A stretch of DNA of 64,000 bases from Colwellia sp. 20A7 (GTDB lineage: Bacteria; Pseudomonadota; Gammaproteobacteria; Enterobacterales; Alteromonadaceae), in contig NZ_CP047130.1 of NCBI RefSeq assembly GCF_009832865.1, positions 1,488,001 through 1,552,000 on the forward strand. Reading direction: 5' to 3'. The notes below the pieces were generated by a model that saw only the letters and a program-made list of their open reading frames with translations, searched no databases and was not told the DNA's origin. Positions 28,763-38,053 of this stretch are shown piece after piece; positions within the stretch are counted from its first letter, which is position 1; every line of letters begins with the position of its first letter. Both the position numbers and the translations under genes were made by a program.

Positions 28763-29872
28763 TTATTTTCTAAAAGGTAGCATCTGTTGACATTGCGCTT
28801 GGTAAGTTAGCATATGCGCTCGCTCTTGTTGACAAAAGTTTTTAATTATCTCTTTAAAAGCAGGGTGTTTTATCCAGTGATAAGAATAAGTTAACACCGG
28901 TTCGAAGCCTCTTTGTATTTTGTGTTCGCCTTGTGTGCCCGGATTGAACATTTGTAGGTTATGCTTGAGACAAAACTCGATACCTTGATAGTAACAAAGC
29001 TCAAAATGTAAATTATTAACTTGTTTAGTACAGCCCCAATACCTTCCATATAATTGATAATCATCATAAAAGAATAACGCACAAGCAATATCTTCTTGTT
29101 CATGGCTAGCAATAACTAATAAAACATTATCGGATTTTTTAGATATTATTTGCTTAAAAAATTCAATGTTTAAATGAGGTTGGTGGCCACGCTTTAAATA
29201 AGTAAGTTGATAGGTTAAATAAAAAAAGTCGAGATCTTTTGATGTGATTTCATTTTTTTTTAGTAAACGTATATCAATACTTTGCTCAATAATCGAAAGC
29301 CTCTCTTTACGCGTGTTTTTTCTTTTACGAGAAGTGAATGTATTGATAAAATCATCAAAATTTTTGTAATCTCGGTTAAACCAATTAAACTGAACAGTAT
29401 TACGTTGATAAACATCGGCTGGTAATTCTGTTGTTACTTCTTCACAATACAAAATGTGCCAGCTATTAATGTCTTCTTCAAGGCAATGCTCTACTAATGG
29501 CGTAAAGAAGTCGCTTACTTGATTTGTTGAAGAGAGTAATTTATCACTAGTGACAGGGGTAAAGGGAATTGTCGCAACTAGTTTAGGATAGTAATCTAGG
29601 TTATAACGTTTAAAGGCTTCAGCCCAATCCCAATCAAAAACGTACTCACCCCAAGAGTGACTTTTTAAATACATTGGCATAATTGCCATTACATCATCGT
29701 TAGTTGTTGAAACTAAATGATGAGGCTGCCAACCTTGTTTATTATCAACACATTGGCTTTCTTCAAGTGCATTAAAAAAGTCATAATCAAGAAAAGGGCA
29801 AGATGAACTATTTAATTTTTGCCAATGATCAGGGCTGATTTGATTTATATTATTAATAAAGTTAATTTTCAT
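28763..29872 (-). CDS. Peptidogalycan-type GNAT-fold protein (DUF482)
   Basis: 369 residues with the family signature: PFLDYDFFNALEESQCV near the N terminus, WGEYVFDWDWAEAF, FTSRKRKNTRKERLSI in the middle and FNPGTQGEHKIQRGFEPVLTYSYHW near the end. The family (PF04339-like) has two GNAT-type folds related to FemX/leucyl-tRNA transferases and is thought to act on cell-wall or other amino-acyl substrates, but activity is not established. First gene of a two-gene minus-strand unit with the DUF938 gene. Confidence 0.85.
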   Translation of the reverse strand: MKINFINNINQISPDHWQKLNSSSCPFLDYDFFNALEESQCVDNKQGWQPHHLVSTTNDDVMAIMPMYLKSHSWGEYVFDWDWAEAFKRYNLDYYPKLVATIPFTPVTSDKLLSSTNQVSDFFTPLVEHCLEEDINSWHILYCEEVTTELPADVYQRNTVQFNWFNRDYKNFDDFINTFTSRKRKNTRKERLSIIEQSIDIRLLKKNEITSKDLDFFYLTYQLTYLKRGHQPHLNIEFFKQIISKKSDNVLLVIASHEQEDIACALFFYDDYQLYGRYWGCTKQVNNLHFELCYYQGIEFCLKHNLQMFNPGTQGEHKIQRGFEPVLTYSYHWIKHPAFKEIIKNFCQQERAHMLTYQAQCQQMLPFRK

Positions 29873-29963
29873 TTTACCATTCTACCGCTTACTGCTTTTT
29901 AGTAGGTAGTAATTTATAGCATTATTGTACTTGAAGGTTATTTTTATGTGAGAGTGCTTGCTT

Positions 29964-30063
29964 GATACTTATTTCTTACAAATGATATTTATTTCTTAAA
30001 ACGATAGTTATCTCTTAAAAATGACACTTATCTCTTAAAAACAATAGTTATCTCTTAAAAATA
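29964..30063 (+). repeat. Imperfect tandem repeat, five units of ~20 bp
   Basis: Units such as GATAGTTATCTCTTAAAAAT follow one another five times with a few substitutions, directly upstream of the IS256 region. It is non-coding. Confidence 0.8.
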
Positions 30064-30182
30064 AGATTGTAATCGTTCTAATTGAAAATTATAGCTGTGG
30101 AGTTTTTATATCAGTGCAAAATTTTGTAGTTAGGCTGATTACTTAACAGTGTAATCTGTCTAACTACAGAGATAAATAAGCG

Positions 30183-30190
30183 TTTATTTT
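30183..30190 (+). repeat. Target site duplication of IS256 (left)
   Basis: TTTATTTT, repeated at 31504-31511 after the right IS end. Confidence 0.85.
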
Positions 30191-31503
30191 GAGCCTGTAA
30201 CAGATTTTGTGTAAGTACTTTTCATCAGTTACCCTAGTGGTATCAAAGAAAGGTAAAACACATGAACCAGAAAGAACTTGAAGCTTTTGCAAAAGAAGCC
30301 GCAAAAAGTATTAAAACAGGCGAAGATTTAGATAAATTCAGAGCTATGCTAACCAAGGTTACTGTTGAAGCGGCATTAAATGCTGAATTAGACGACCACC
30401 TTGGTTACGCTAAACATGAAAAAACGAGTACGCCCAACAACCGTAACGGTTTTAGCGCTAAAAAAGTTAAAACCGAAGACGGAGAGTTTGAGCTAAATAC
30501 ACCACGTGACCGTGATGGTAGTTTTGAGCCAATCCTCGTAAAGAAAAATCAAACACGATTCACCTCTATGGACGACAAGATTTTATACCTTTACGGCAAA
30601 GGTATGACGACGCGCGATATCGTCGACTCGTTTGATGAATTTTATGGCGCAGAAGTCTCTCCCACCTTAATTTCTCGTGTGACCAATGCGGTAATTGAAA
30701 AAGTCGATGAATGGCAAACAAGGCCGTTAGAGCCTGTTTATCCTATCGTTTATATGGACTGTATCCGTCTAAAAATCAGAGAAGATAATAAGGTTATCAA
30801 CAAAGCGGTTTATTTAGCGCTAGGCGTTGATGTCACAGGGCAAAAGGACTTACTGGGTATGTGGTTCTCTGAAAATGAAGGGGCTAAATTCTGGCTTAAT
30901 GTGTTGACCGAGCTCAAAAACCGAGGCGTTCAAGATATCCTTATTGCCTGTGTTGATGGTTTAAAAGGCTTTCCTGATGCCATTAATACCGCCTTTGAAA
31001 ATACTCAAATACAGTTATGTATTGTACATATGGTAAGGAATTCGCTGAAATTTGTGCCTTATACTGATTATAAAGCGGTAACCAAAGACCTAAAAACGAT
31101 TTACCAAGCCATAAACGAAGAGCAAGCACTGAAGGCATTAGATGCATTCTCAGCACGCTGGGACGATAAATACCCAAGCATATCAGCTTCCTGGCGACGT
31201 CATTGGGATAATCTCAATACCTTATTCATTTACCCGAATGATATCCGCAAGGCTATATACACAACGAATGCGATAGAATCGTTAAACAGCGTTATACGCA
31301 AAGCGGTTAAAAACAGAAAGGTATTTCCCAACGATGACTCAGCTAAGAAAGTTATTTACTTAGCCATTACTCAAGCATCGAAAAAATGGACTATGCCAAT
31401 AAGGAATTGGAAATCGGCCTTGAATCGTTTTATGATTGAATTCGAAGACCGTATTTCAGACTATATTTAAAAATGGTACTTACACAGATATTGTTACAGG
31501 GTC
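30191..31503 (+). mobile_element. IS256-family insertion sequence (1313 bp)
   Basis: Imperfect terminal inverted repeats (GAGCCTGTAACAGATT at the left, GACCCTGTAACAATAT as reverse complement at the right; 23 of 28 bases match) enclose one transposase gene. An 8-bp duplication TTTATTTT flanks it. The right end abuts the 3' end of the CobN-like gene. Confidence 0.93.
30262..31470 (+). CDS. IS256-family transposase
   Basis: 402 residues, full length for the family, with the mutator-type core: ELDDHLGYAKHE, GKGMTTRDIVDSFDEFYGAEVSPTLIS split over helices, first Asp in YPIVYMDCIRLKI, second in LIACVDGLKGF, and the Glu in YTTNAIESLNSVIRK. DDE residues are present, so it is probably active. Confidence 0.96.
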   Translation: MNQKELEAFAKEAAKSIKTGEDLDKFRAMLTKVTVEAALNAELDDHLGYAKHEKTSTPNNRNGFSAKKVKTEDGEFELNTPRDRDGSFEPILVKKNQTRFTSMDDKILYLYGKGMTTRDIVDSFDEFYGAEVSPTLISRVTNAVIEKVDEWQTRPLEPVYPIVYMDCIRLKIREDNKVINKAVYLALGVDVTGQKDLLGMWFSENEGAKFWLNVLTELKNRGVQDILIACVDGLKGFPDAINTAFENTQIQLCIVHMVRNSLKFVPYTDYKAVTKDLKTIYQAINEEQALKALDAFSARWDDKYPSISASWRRHWDNLNTLFIYPNDIRKAIYTTNAIESLNSVIRKAVKNRKVFPNDDSAKKVIYLAITQASKKWTMPIRNWKSALNRFMIEFEDRISDYI

Positions 31504-31511
31504 TTTATTTT
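31504..31511 (+). repeat. Target site duplication of IS256 (right)
   Basis: TTTATTTT; it contains the TAA stop codon (minus strand, 31505-31507) of the CobN-like gene. Confidence 0.85.
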
Positions 31512-34500
31512 TTCTTATTATTGGTTGATAACAAGTATATTTGCTGTTTATTTAGTGTTCTTTTTTTACTTTGCCACAGTGCACCCAAAGCTATTATGAT
31601 GAAAGTTATTACTAAGGTAAAGTAAATAAAGTCATCAGGCTCTATTGTTTGTGCTGTTTGCTTATCTAGCTTTTGACCTTCCACTTGTTGCTCAGCGTTT
31701 TCCGACTGCTTTTGCTGTTCAGCAAGTTGTTGGTTATTACTCTCTTGCTGTGCTTTCGCATTGGCCGCCATTGCTTCCATTGTTTTAGCTGCTAATGGCG
31801 CTAAGCCAAAACCTTGCGCAAGTTCGTTGACATGTTCTTTCACAGCATCGTTAAGAATGACTAAATCATTTTTATTAACTACTTCAATATATTGTTCAAT
31901 AAGTTGTTTTAAACGTGCAGGATCTGCTTGCCAGTAATCTTTACGCTCTGCTTCAAGCATTCTTTCCATCATACGCGCAAAGGCTGCAGGATTGATGTCT
32001 TTAAACCATTCATCTAATGCTAAATTGAGTTTATCATCAATATAAATATCCATGTATTCATCCCACTGATCATTTCTTATCAAATTAGGATCTACGACTT
32101 GCCAACCAAAGAAATTATCCATTTTAGCTGCTAATGATACAGCACCTGAATAACCTTCTTTTTGTAACTCTTTTATCCAACGCGGATGGAACATTCTAGT
32201 ACGTAGCTCTTTTGCAAGAAATAACGCAGCATCTTCGGCTTTAGCATTTTTAGCATCACGAAGGTTTGCTACTACCATATCAGGGCTTTTACCATCAATA
32301 TTACGCACAGCTAAACTGAGTGAGCCAAAGTATTCAAAAGGATCATCAGTACTTAACATACCAAATAAATTTGATGAACGAGCGAAAAGCGCGATATCCG
32401 TACCCGAAAGTTGTTTAGCATAAAGTTGCACTTCGTTATCTTGTTTATCTACTGCTTTTTGTCCCCAGCGGGTATTGTCTGCGCCAAAAAAGTATCCCAT
32501 TTTCCCTAAATAGTTATCAGATATTTTCTTATCTGTTTCCCACGTATCACTAGACCATATGGCATCATCCACACCTGTACCATAATCGCCTGACTGGTTT
32601 GAGAATATTCGAATTGTTGATAAATACTCGGCTTCTTTTTCATCGACGCCTTCGGCAATTAAATCAGCTTTAACTTTTTGGCTATTGGTCCAAATACTAT
32701 TATTGTCTTCTTTTAGTTCAGCTACTTGATTAACTGCTTTTGCCAGCATTTGCATAACATTTGGGAATGCATCACGATAAAGACCTGTAGCCGATAGAAC
32801 AACATCAATACGTGGGCGTTTTAATTCACTGTAAGGAATTACTTCTGTGCCTATTACTCGTCCACTTTCGCTCCATTTTGGTTTAACACCCATGGCATAT
32901 AATACTTGTGATTCAAGCACACCATAATGTCGCATTGTTTCAATAGACCAAAGTGAAAAAGCCATTTTGTCTGGATAAACGTTATGCTTTTGATAGTAGT
33001 TGGCAATCATTTGCTCGACTAGCTCTTTACCTTGCTCGAAAGCTGCTTTGGTAGGAACACGAGAGGGATTAAAACCAAATAAGTTGTAGCCTGTTGATAG
33101 TGATTCCGGATGACGAATAGGATCACCACCTGATTTTACCGGAATATATTTAGCGCTAAGGAAGTCGACCATGGCATCAAGTTCATGAATATTGATAATG
33201 CTTTTATAGAGTTTTTTACCGCGCTCTAAATCAGCTTGTAAAGACTCAGGTATATCGGTGAATGCTAATGGGCGTAAGGCAGATTGATCAGCAGCATCAA
33301 TAATATAGTTTTTTACGGTTAAATACCCTGATAAACGTGTGATGTCGTTTTCTTGCGGTAAACTCTCAGAATCAGAGGTCACACTTTCGGGTGATATTTT
33401 ATTATCATCGGCATGATTTTTTTCATGGTAAGTATGACTATGAACTATATTCTCATCCTGAGCATCTTGCTGGTAATCACTTTCTTGATGTTCACCGGTT
33501 AAATTGTTCGCGTAGTATTTATGTTCAAACTCACTAGCACGACGAGTAAACTCAGTGCCTAACATTTGTATCAAGGTTGATATTGTTAGTGGCTCTTCAG
33601 GAATATAACCAAAGGTATGTAAACCTAATGGTTGATTAGCTGTTGCTAATGCTTCTAAGTGAATATGTAGCGCATCAATAAATTCATTAAACTTTTGTGC
33701 TATTTCTGTTTCTTGCCAACCTAAATCTTTACAGATGTTAGTGTCAAAACATAACTCAGTAAGCTGTTTAGCTGTTTTTTGTTTTACACCACCTTGATCT
33801 AACTGTTTATATTGGTGCATTAATTCATGTAAATTACGTATTTCACCTTCTAAACCTGCTGCAGCAAAGGGCGGTGTCATATGTGAAATGACAGTTGCAC
33901 GTCCACGACGCTTGGTTTGCATGGCCTCACCAACATCATCAACGATAAAAGGGTAAACAACAGGCGTATCCCAAACTGCTAAATTACCTTGATCATAAAT
34001 AGACAAACCGCGCTCTTTACCACCTAAATATTCTTGTGAACCGTGAGTACCTAAATGAATAATCGCGTCTGATTGCCAATACTCTCGAGCGTAATAATAA
34101 GCAGCCAGATAGAAGTGATTTATCGGAACTACGCCTTGATGGTAAATCATGTTTTCATCATTTTTAATATCAGAGCGTGGCGGTTGTCGCATAATTAACA
34201 TGTTACCATTACGAATACGAGGCAGTACAAAGAAGTCTTTACCGTTTTTATTTACGGCCATAAAGTTGTCTTTGGGCTCGCCCCAATGTTCATTGATCTC
34301 TTTAGTTAATTCAGTTGGTAAGGTATTGAACCAAGCTAAGTATTTATCAATAGGCATTAACTCTGCCAAGTCATTATCTAATAATTCAGTTAACTGATAA
34401 TCACGATAGAAGGGGTCTAATATTTTTTTCACGTTATTTTCAAAATAGTCGGCATCACGCTCTGCTGTTTTATAACCATCATGAGCTAAACGCTGGCTAA

Positions 34501-35797
34501 TAGCTTCGATACTGTCTGGAATATTCATAAATGAAGCGCCAACATCTTTATCGCCCCACACAAACATAGTGAGTTTTTTGTCTTGGTTTGCTTTATATTT
34601 TAGATTAACGACATTGATCGCTTTATTGATTAAATGCTCTAATTGATAGTCAATGATTTCGGTGCTTTGATCACTCATGTTTCTGGCAGCAACGATCATT
34701 GGATCAACAACCCCGGCATTTTCAGGTAAAACCAAGGTAAACGACATCATATTAGCGCTGACGCCTTGCATATCATTTTCCCATGCTTCTTTATCACCTG
34801 AGTAGTAGGTCATCGCATGCATAACAGGTACGTTAAATTGTTCAAATTCTACTTTACGTTTGTTAGCCCAATGAATATTCCGAAAGTTAATAATTAAATC
34901 AACATCGGTTTCCATTGTTAGGTTTTGCCCCTTGTTTTCATTATCTTCACTGGGGACTTGTAATAAGTGACTATAATCCGACGTAACAGGACTCAGCTTA
35001 AAAAAGAAGGGGACAACGTAAGCGCCTTTCGCTTCTAATTGTGCAATGGTGGCATCAATTAATTGTGTTTGCTCTGATTCGATTAATGCACGTTGTAATA
35101 ATATTGCTATTTTAGCTTGTTGAGGTTTTACTGGGCGGCGTTTTTTATATTCTACTAAATCGTTAATAATTAAATCTGGTAGAGCAGGGTGGTAAATACC
35201 TTGTTGTGGGAAAATTATAGGGGCGGGTACTGAATCTGCTGCTAATACTTCTGCGCTAGTGCTGTTATTTTTTATGATGTTCACTGTAATATAAGACAAC
35301 ATATTATCTAAATTACGTCGTCCTGCATTCTTCCAATAGTTTTGTAAATCGGTTTGTGCTTTACTCGTTAAGCCTTTATTTAAACTGGGGTTTTCTAAGT
35401 AACTAAAAGCGACAATAGCAGTATTTGCTTTTGTTACTTCGCTTGCATAATTATCAAACGTTGCGCTCGCTTCTCTAGCGGATACTGCATCAAGAATTAC
35501 TAAGTCGTATTGATTGAACAGCGTACTTAAGGCATTTGTTTTGTTTATGCTGTTTGATAATGATGCTGCTGATTTTTGTTCAATATGCCAATTTGAATCA
35601 ATTCTTTCTTTAACTACTTTTTTTAATAATGATATTTTTGCGGTATTCGCATGGGCAGTACTTAAAAATAATATACGCTGTGTTTGTTTATTTAGCGTAG
35701 GTTGTATATCGCTATCGGTTACTTCTGCATAAGCATTATTAATAATATTAACAAGGCTAAACAATATGATGGAAAGTTTTAATAGAGGATTTTTCAT
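31505..35797 (-). CDS. CobN-like chelatase, HmuS-type haem-utilisation protein
   Basis: 1430 residues: signal peptide (to about AYAEV, residue 25), CobN/magnesium-chelatase H-like body with HLGTHGSQEYLGGKE, VGEAMQTKRRGRATVISHMTPPF and GDYGTGVDDAIW, a Gln-rich coil near 1370 and a C-terminal membrane helix (FIYFTLVITFIIIALGALW). Cobaltochelatase CobN is cytoplasmic; export plus membrane anchor and the neighbours (TonB receptor, HmuY, proton channel, DUF2149) match HmuS of the Bacteroidota hmu operon, a CobN homologue proposed to free iron from haem. Function here is inferred. The stop codon is preserved although IS256 inserted on it. Confidence 0.85.
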   Translation of the reverse strand: MKNPLLKLSIILFSLVNIINNAYAEVTDSDIQPTLNKQTQRILFLSTAHANTAKISLLKKVVKERIDSNWHIEQKSAASLSNSINKTNALSTLFNQYDLVILDAVSAREASATFDNYASEVTKANTAIVAFSYLENPSLNKGLTSKAQTDLQNYWKNAGRRNLDNMLSYITVNIIKNNSTSAEVLAADSVPAPIIFPQQGIYHPALPDLIINDLVEYKKRRPVKPQQAKIAILLQRALIESEQTQLIDATIAQLEAKGAYVVPFFFKLSPVTSDYSHLLQVPSEDNENKGQNLTMETDVDLIINFRNIHWANKRKVEFEQFNVPVMHAMTYYSGDKEAWENDMQGVSANMMSFTLVLPENAGVVDPMIVAARNMSDQSTEIIDYQLEHLINKAINVVNLKYKANQDKKLTMFVWGDKDVGASFMNIPDSIEAISQRLAHDGYKTAERDADYFENNVKKILDPFYRDYQLTELLDNDLAELMPIDKYLAWFNTLPTELTKEINEHWGEPKDNFMAVNKNGKDFFVLPRIRNGNMLIMRQPPRSDIKNDENMIYHQGVVPINHFYLAAYYYAREYWQSDAIIHLGTHGSQEYLGGKERGLSIYDQGNLAVWDTPVVYPFIVDDVGEAMQTKRRGRATVISHMTPPFAAAGLEGEIRNLHELMHQYKQLDQGGVKQKTAKQLTELCFDTNICKDLGWQETEIAQKFNEFIDALHIHLEALATANQPLGLHTFGYIPEEPLTISTLIQMLGTEFTRRASEFEHKYYANNLTGEHQESDYQQDAQDENIVHSHTYHEKNHADDNKISPESVTSDSESLPQENDITRLSGYLTVKNYIIDAADQSALRPLAFTDIPESLQADLERGKKLYKSIINIHELDAMVDFLSAKYIPVKSGGDPIRHPESLSTGYNLFGFNPSRVPTKAAFEQGKELVEQMIANYYQKHNVYPDKMAFSLWSIETMRHYGVLESQVLYAMGVKPKWSESGRVIGTEVIPYSELKRPRIDVVLSATGLYRDAFPNVMQMLAKAVNQVAELKEDNNSIWTNSQKVKADLIAEGVDEKEAEYLSTIRIFSNQSGDYGTGVDDAIWSSDTWETDKKISDNYLGKMGYFFGADNTRWGQKAVDKQDNEVQLYAKQLSGTDIALFARSSNLFGMLSTDDPFEYFGSLSLAVRNIDGKSPDMVVANLRDAKNAKAEDAALFLAKELRTRMFHPRWIKELQKEGYSGAVSLAAKMDNFFGWQVVDPNLIRNDQWDEYMDIYIDDKLNLALDEWFKDINPAAFARMMERMLEAERKDYWQADPARLKQLIEQYIEVVNKNDLVILNDAVKEHVNELAQGFGLAPLAAKTMEAMAANAKAQQESNNQQLAEQQKQSENAEQQVEGQKLDKQTAQTIEPDDFIYFTLVITFIIIALGALWQSKKRTLNKQQIYLLSTNNKKK

Positions 35798-35809
35798 TAA
35801 ATAATATCG

Positions 35810-36115
35810 CTATTCTTTTACGTAAATGATGTTGCCGTCTGCCATTTCATAAGCAGTACCTGTTTTTTTACCGGTGCCAGACCCTGTTTTACCGTCACTT
35901 TTAAAGCTTTCGATAACATTGCCTTTTTTAACAATAATTTCCATATTCTCTTTACCTGCATTTTTAATAACGGTGACATCTTCAGCAAGAAAAGGGTTTA
36001 GTGGGTTTTGTGCTATAGCAATTAATAAAGCAGCAACAAGCACTAAAAAAACATCAACTAAGTTAACCACTGATAAGGCTGGATTAATGCCTTCATCTTC
36101 ATCAAGCAGCCTCAT
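35810..36115 (-). CDS. DUF2149 small membrane protein
   Basis: 101 residues: a membrane helix near the N terminus (LVDVFLVLVAALLIAIAQ, ~22-39) and a periplasmic ~60-residue domain. This is DUF2149, which pairs with a TolQ/ExbB-type channel much as ExbD does. It overlaps the channel gene by 14 bp and lies 12 bp before the CobN-like gene, so the three are co-translated. In hmu-type operons this position is called hmuV. Confidence 0.85.
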   Translation of the reverse strand: MRLLDEDEGINPALSVVNLVDVFLVLVAALLIAIAQNPLNPFLAEDVTVIKNAGKENMEIIVKKGNVIESFKSDGKTGSGTGKKTGTAYEMADGNIIYVKE

Positions 36116-36710
36116 GTTGTTTCTCCTCTGCTTCTGGTGATAAAGTTGATATCTCTTCTTTGTTTGCTTGAATTCTATCGTCTATTAAGGGCATAAGTGC
36201 GACCAGCTCTTCTACCATCCAGCGTTTTTTCACTGAGGCGATCCAGAAGGTGATTGAAGCGATAATTAAGCCAAAAATAACGGCAGAGAATGCAACAATT
36301 AAATTTTCGCTAATACCTTGTATATTGCCATCTGCTAAGCTTTTTAATGCAGGTCCCATTGGGATCATAGTGGCGATTAATCCTAGCATTGGTGCAAGGC
36401 GACTAACATTACGCACACCTTCAAGCTCTTTTAATGCCGCTACATCAAGTTGATCTTTACTTATGTCGGGTATTTCATTCGCTAACGTTGCCATTGGGTA
36501 ACCATTTAATGTCAGCGTTTGTTTATGTCCTAACTTGCCATTTAAAAGTGTTATGAAAGATTTATAATGACGACGGCGCTGGATGGTTTGGCTGAAAAAT
36601 TGACCTGAGGCAAATAATGAATAAATAAAAAGCAATGCTATAAGACATAGTACGGGTGCCATAAAAAAGTCTGACAGTTGGTACATGGTTTGTTCGATCA
36701 GGACGATCAT
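36102..36710 (-). CDS. MotA/TolQ/ExbB-family proton channel subunit
   Basis: 202 residues with three membrane helices (at ~16-35, ~105-125, ~140-162) and the family core ELEGVRNVSRLAPMLGLIATMIPMGPALKSL followed by IVAFSAVIFGLIIAS. It should form a proton-driven channel with the DUF2149 protein, energising the TonB receptor or the CobN-like protein. It overlaps the next gene by 14 bp. Confidence 0.9.
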   Translation of the reverse strand: MIVLIEQTMYQLSDFFMAPVLCLIALLFIYSLFASGQFFSQTIQRRRHYKSFITLLNGKLGHKQTLTLNGYPMATLANEIPDISKDQLDVAALKELEGVRNVSRLAPMLGLIATMIPMGPALKSLADGNIQGISENLIVAFSAVIFGLIIASITFWIASVKKRWMVEELVALMPLIDDRIQANKEEISTLSPEAEEKQHEAA

Positions 36711-36868
36711 AAGTTTTCCTAGAAATTATTTTGGGTTATGTGGAATATTTTCGCTAAAACTAAAATTAGCATTCAAACCCAAGTGACAAAAAATAAAGGC
36801 CACTTAAGTTTGAATTATGCGTTGTAGCTTTGAGGCTGAATTTTGCTACACGTTACTAAGCTTTCGTT

Positions 36869-38035
36869 TTACTCAGCAGCTTCGCCTGCAATTTCAGTTA
36901 CTTCATCTGCTCTAAAGCTGATATTGCCAGAAGTGCCTTCTTCATCGTAATAGCTTGTTAGTTGTAACTTATGGGTTTTGGTAGGGGTTTTGATTAAGTA
37001 AATATCAAATTGTGACCATAGTAAGTGTCCGCCATTTAATGCATATTGATACCAAGGCGTATTATCAAAAGCTTTAACACTATAACTATTCTCTTTAAAG
37101 CCGTAATAACCAACTGAATCAGGGTCAACAGCATCATAGCCATTGTCGAAATCTTGTATTGCTTGGGCATCATCAGCGATATTAATGCTAAAGTCAGCAC
37201 CGGTTTTATCTTCTACACAAGGAAAATTAATATCCCAACCATCGGCGCTAGTTACTTCTTGGTTGGTATCAAAATCAACATAAACATGGGTAACATCACC
37301 TGAACAAGTTAACGCTGTGTCAATAACAAGCTCTTGCTCTGCGCCAAATTCAGCATCACCGCTACCTTGATATGCTGTTGTTAAGGTTACTTGGCTAATT
37401 GCTACGCCAGCTGTGGTAATATTTGTGGTGCTAAATTTCGTAAAAGCATCATCTGAGTTAACAATAAAATAATTAGTTTCAGCGGCGGTAACAACATGCG
37501 TTGCTGAATCGTAATTGTAGAAACCGTCGATAATATTTGAGGTTACATCTCCAACAAATAATGTTTCATCTGCTGGTATGTCGTTTGTAGTAACGGCTAA
37601 GTAATCGTCTAATTCTGTCTCTGCTGTTGCTGCAATAAAGCTTTCTGCAATTGGATTACTGTCAGTGTCGAAAAACTCACTATTGTTACCTGTTGAGTAA
37701 GACTTAACAGTATTGTCACTGTTTTGGTTTAAATAAACACCACTGCGTTTAAAGGCTATATCCCATGTGGTGTCTGTTTCAGCTTGCTCTGCGGTTAGAT
37801 CAACCACGACTTTATTGTCTAAGTCATAGTAAACAAAAGCTGGTTCACTAACACTACCTGTGCTGTGTGGCCCACTAATGTCACCTTGAGTTGGCGCTGT
37901 TGGTGTTGGCACAGGATCAGGCGTTACCTCTGGCGTAGAGTCATTACTTGAGCTACCACCACACGCGGTTAATAACACGCATAGTGCGATACTTGATAAT
38001 TTAAAGGTAGTGTTGAGGTTTGATATTAGTTTCAT
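36869..38035 (-). CDS. HmuY-family haem-binding lipoprotein
   Basis: 388 residues with a lipoprotein signal (LLTACGGSSS, Cys at about 25) and a Pro/Thr-rich spacer to ~50. The HmuY-like beta domain follows (VYYDLDNKVVVDLT, TWDIAFKRSGVYLNQNSD, ADGWDINF, WYQYALNGGHLLW). HmuY of Porphyromonas captures haem, there with two His. The gene lies 18 bp downstream of the TonB-dependent receptor gene and should hand haem to it at the outer surface. Ligand residues cannot be assigned by eye. Confidence 0.85.
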   Translation of the reverse strand: MKLISNLNTTFKLSSIALCVLLTACGGSSSNDSTPEVTPDPVPTPTAPTQGDISGPHSTGSVSEPAFVYYDLDNKVVVDLTAEQAETDTTWDIAFKRSGVYLNQNSDNTVKSYSTGNNSEFFDTDSNPIAESFIAATAETELDDYLAVTTNDIPADETLFVGDVTSNIIDGFYNYDSATHVVTAAETNYFIVNSDDAFTKFSTTNITTAGVAISQVTLTTAYQGSGDAEFGAEQELVIDTALTCSGDVTHVYVDFDTNQEVTSADGWDINFPCVEDKTGADFSINIADDAQAIQDFDNGYDAVDPDSVGYYGFKENSYSVKAFDNTPWYQYALNGGHLLWSQFDIYLIKTPTKTHKLQLTSYYDEEGTSGNISFRADEVTEIAGEAAE

Positions 38036-38053
38036 GTTTTTTCCTATATTATT

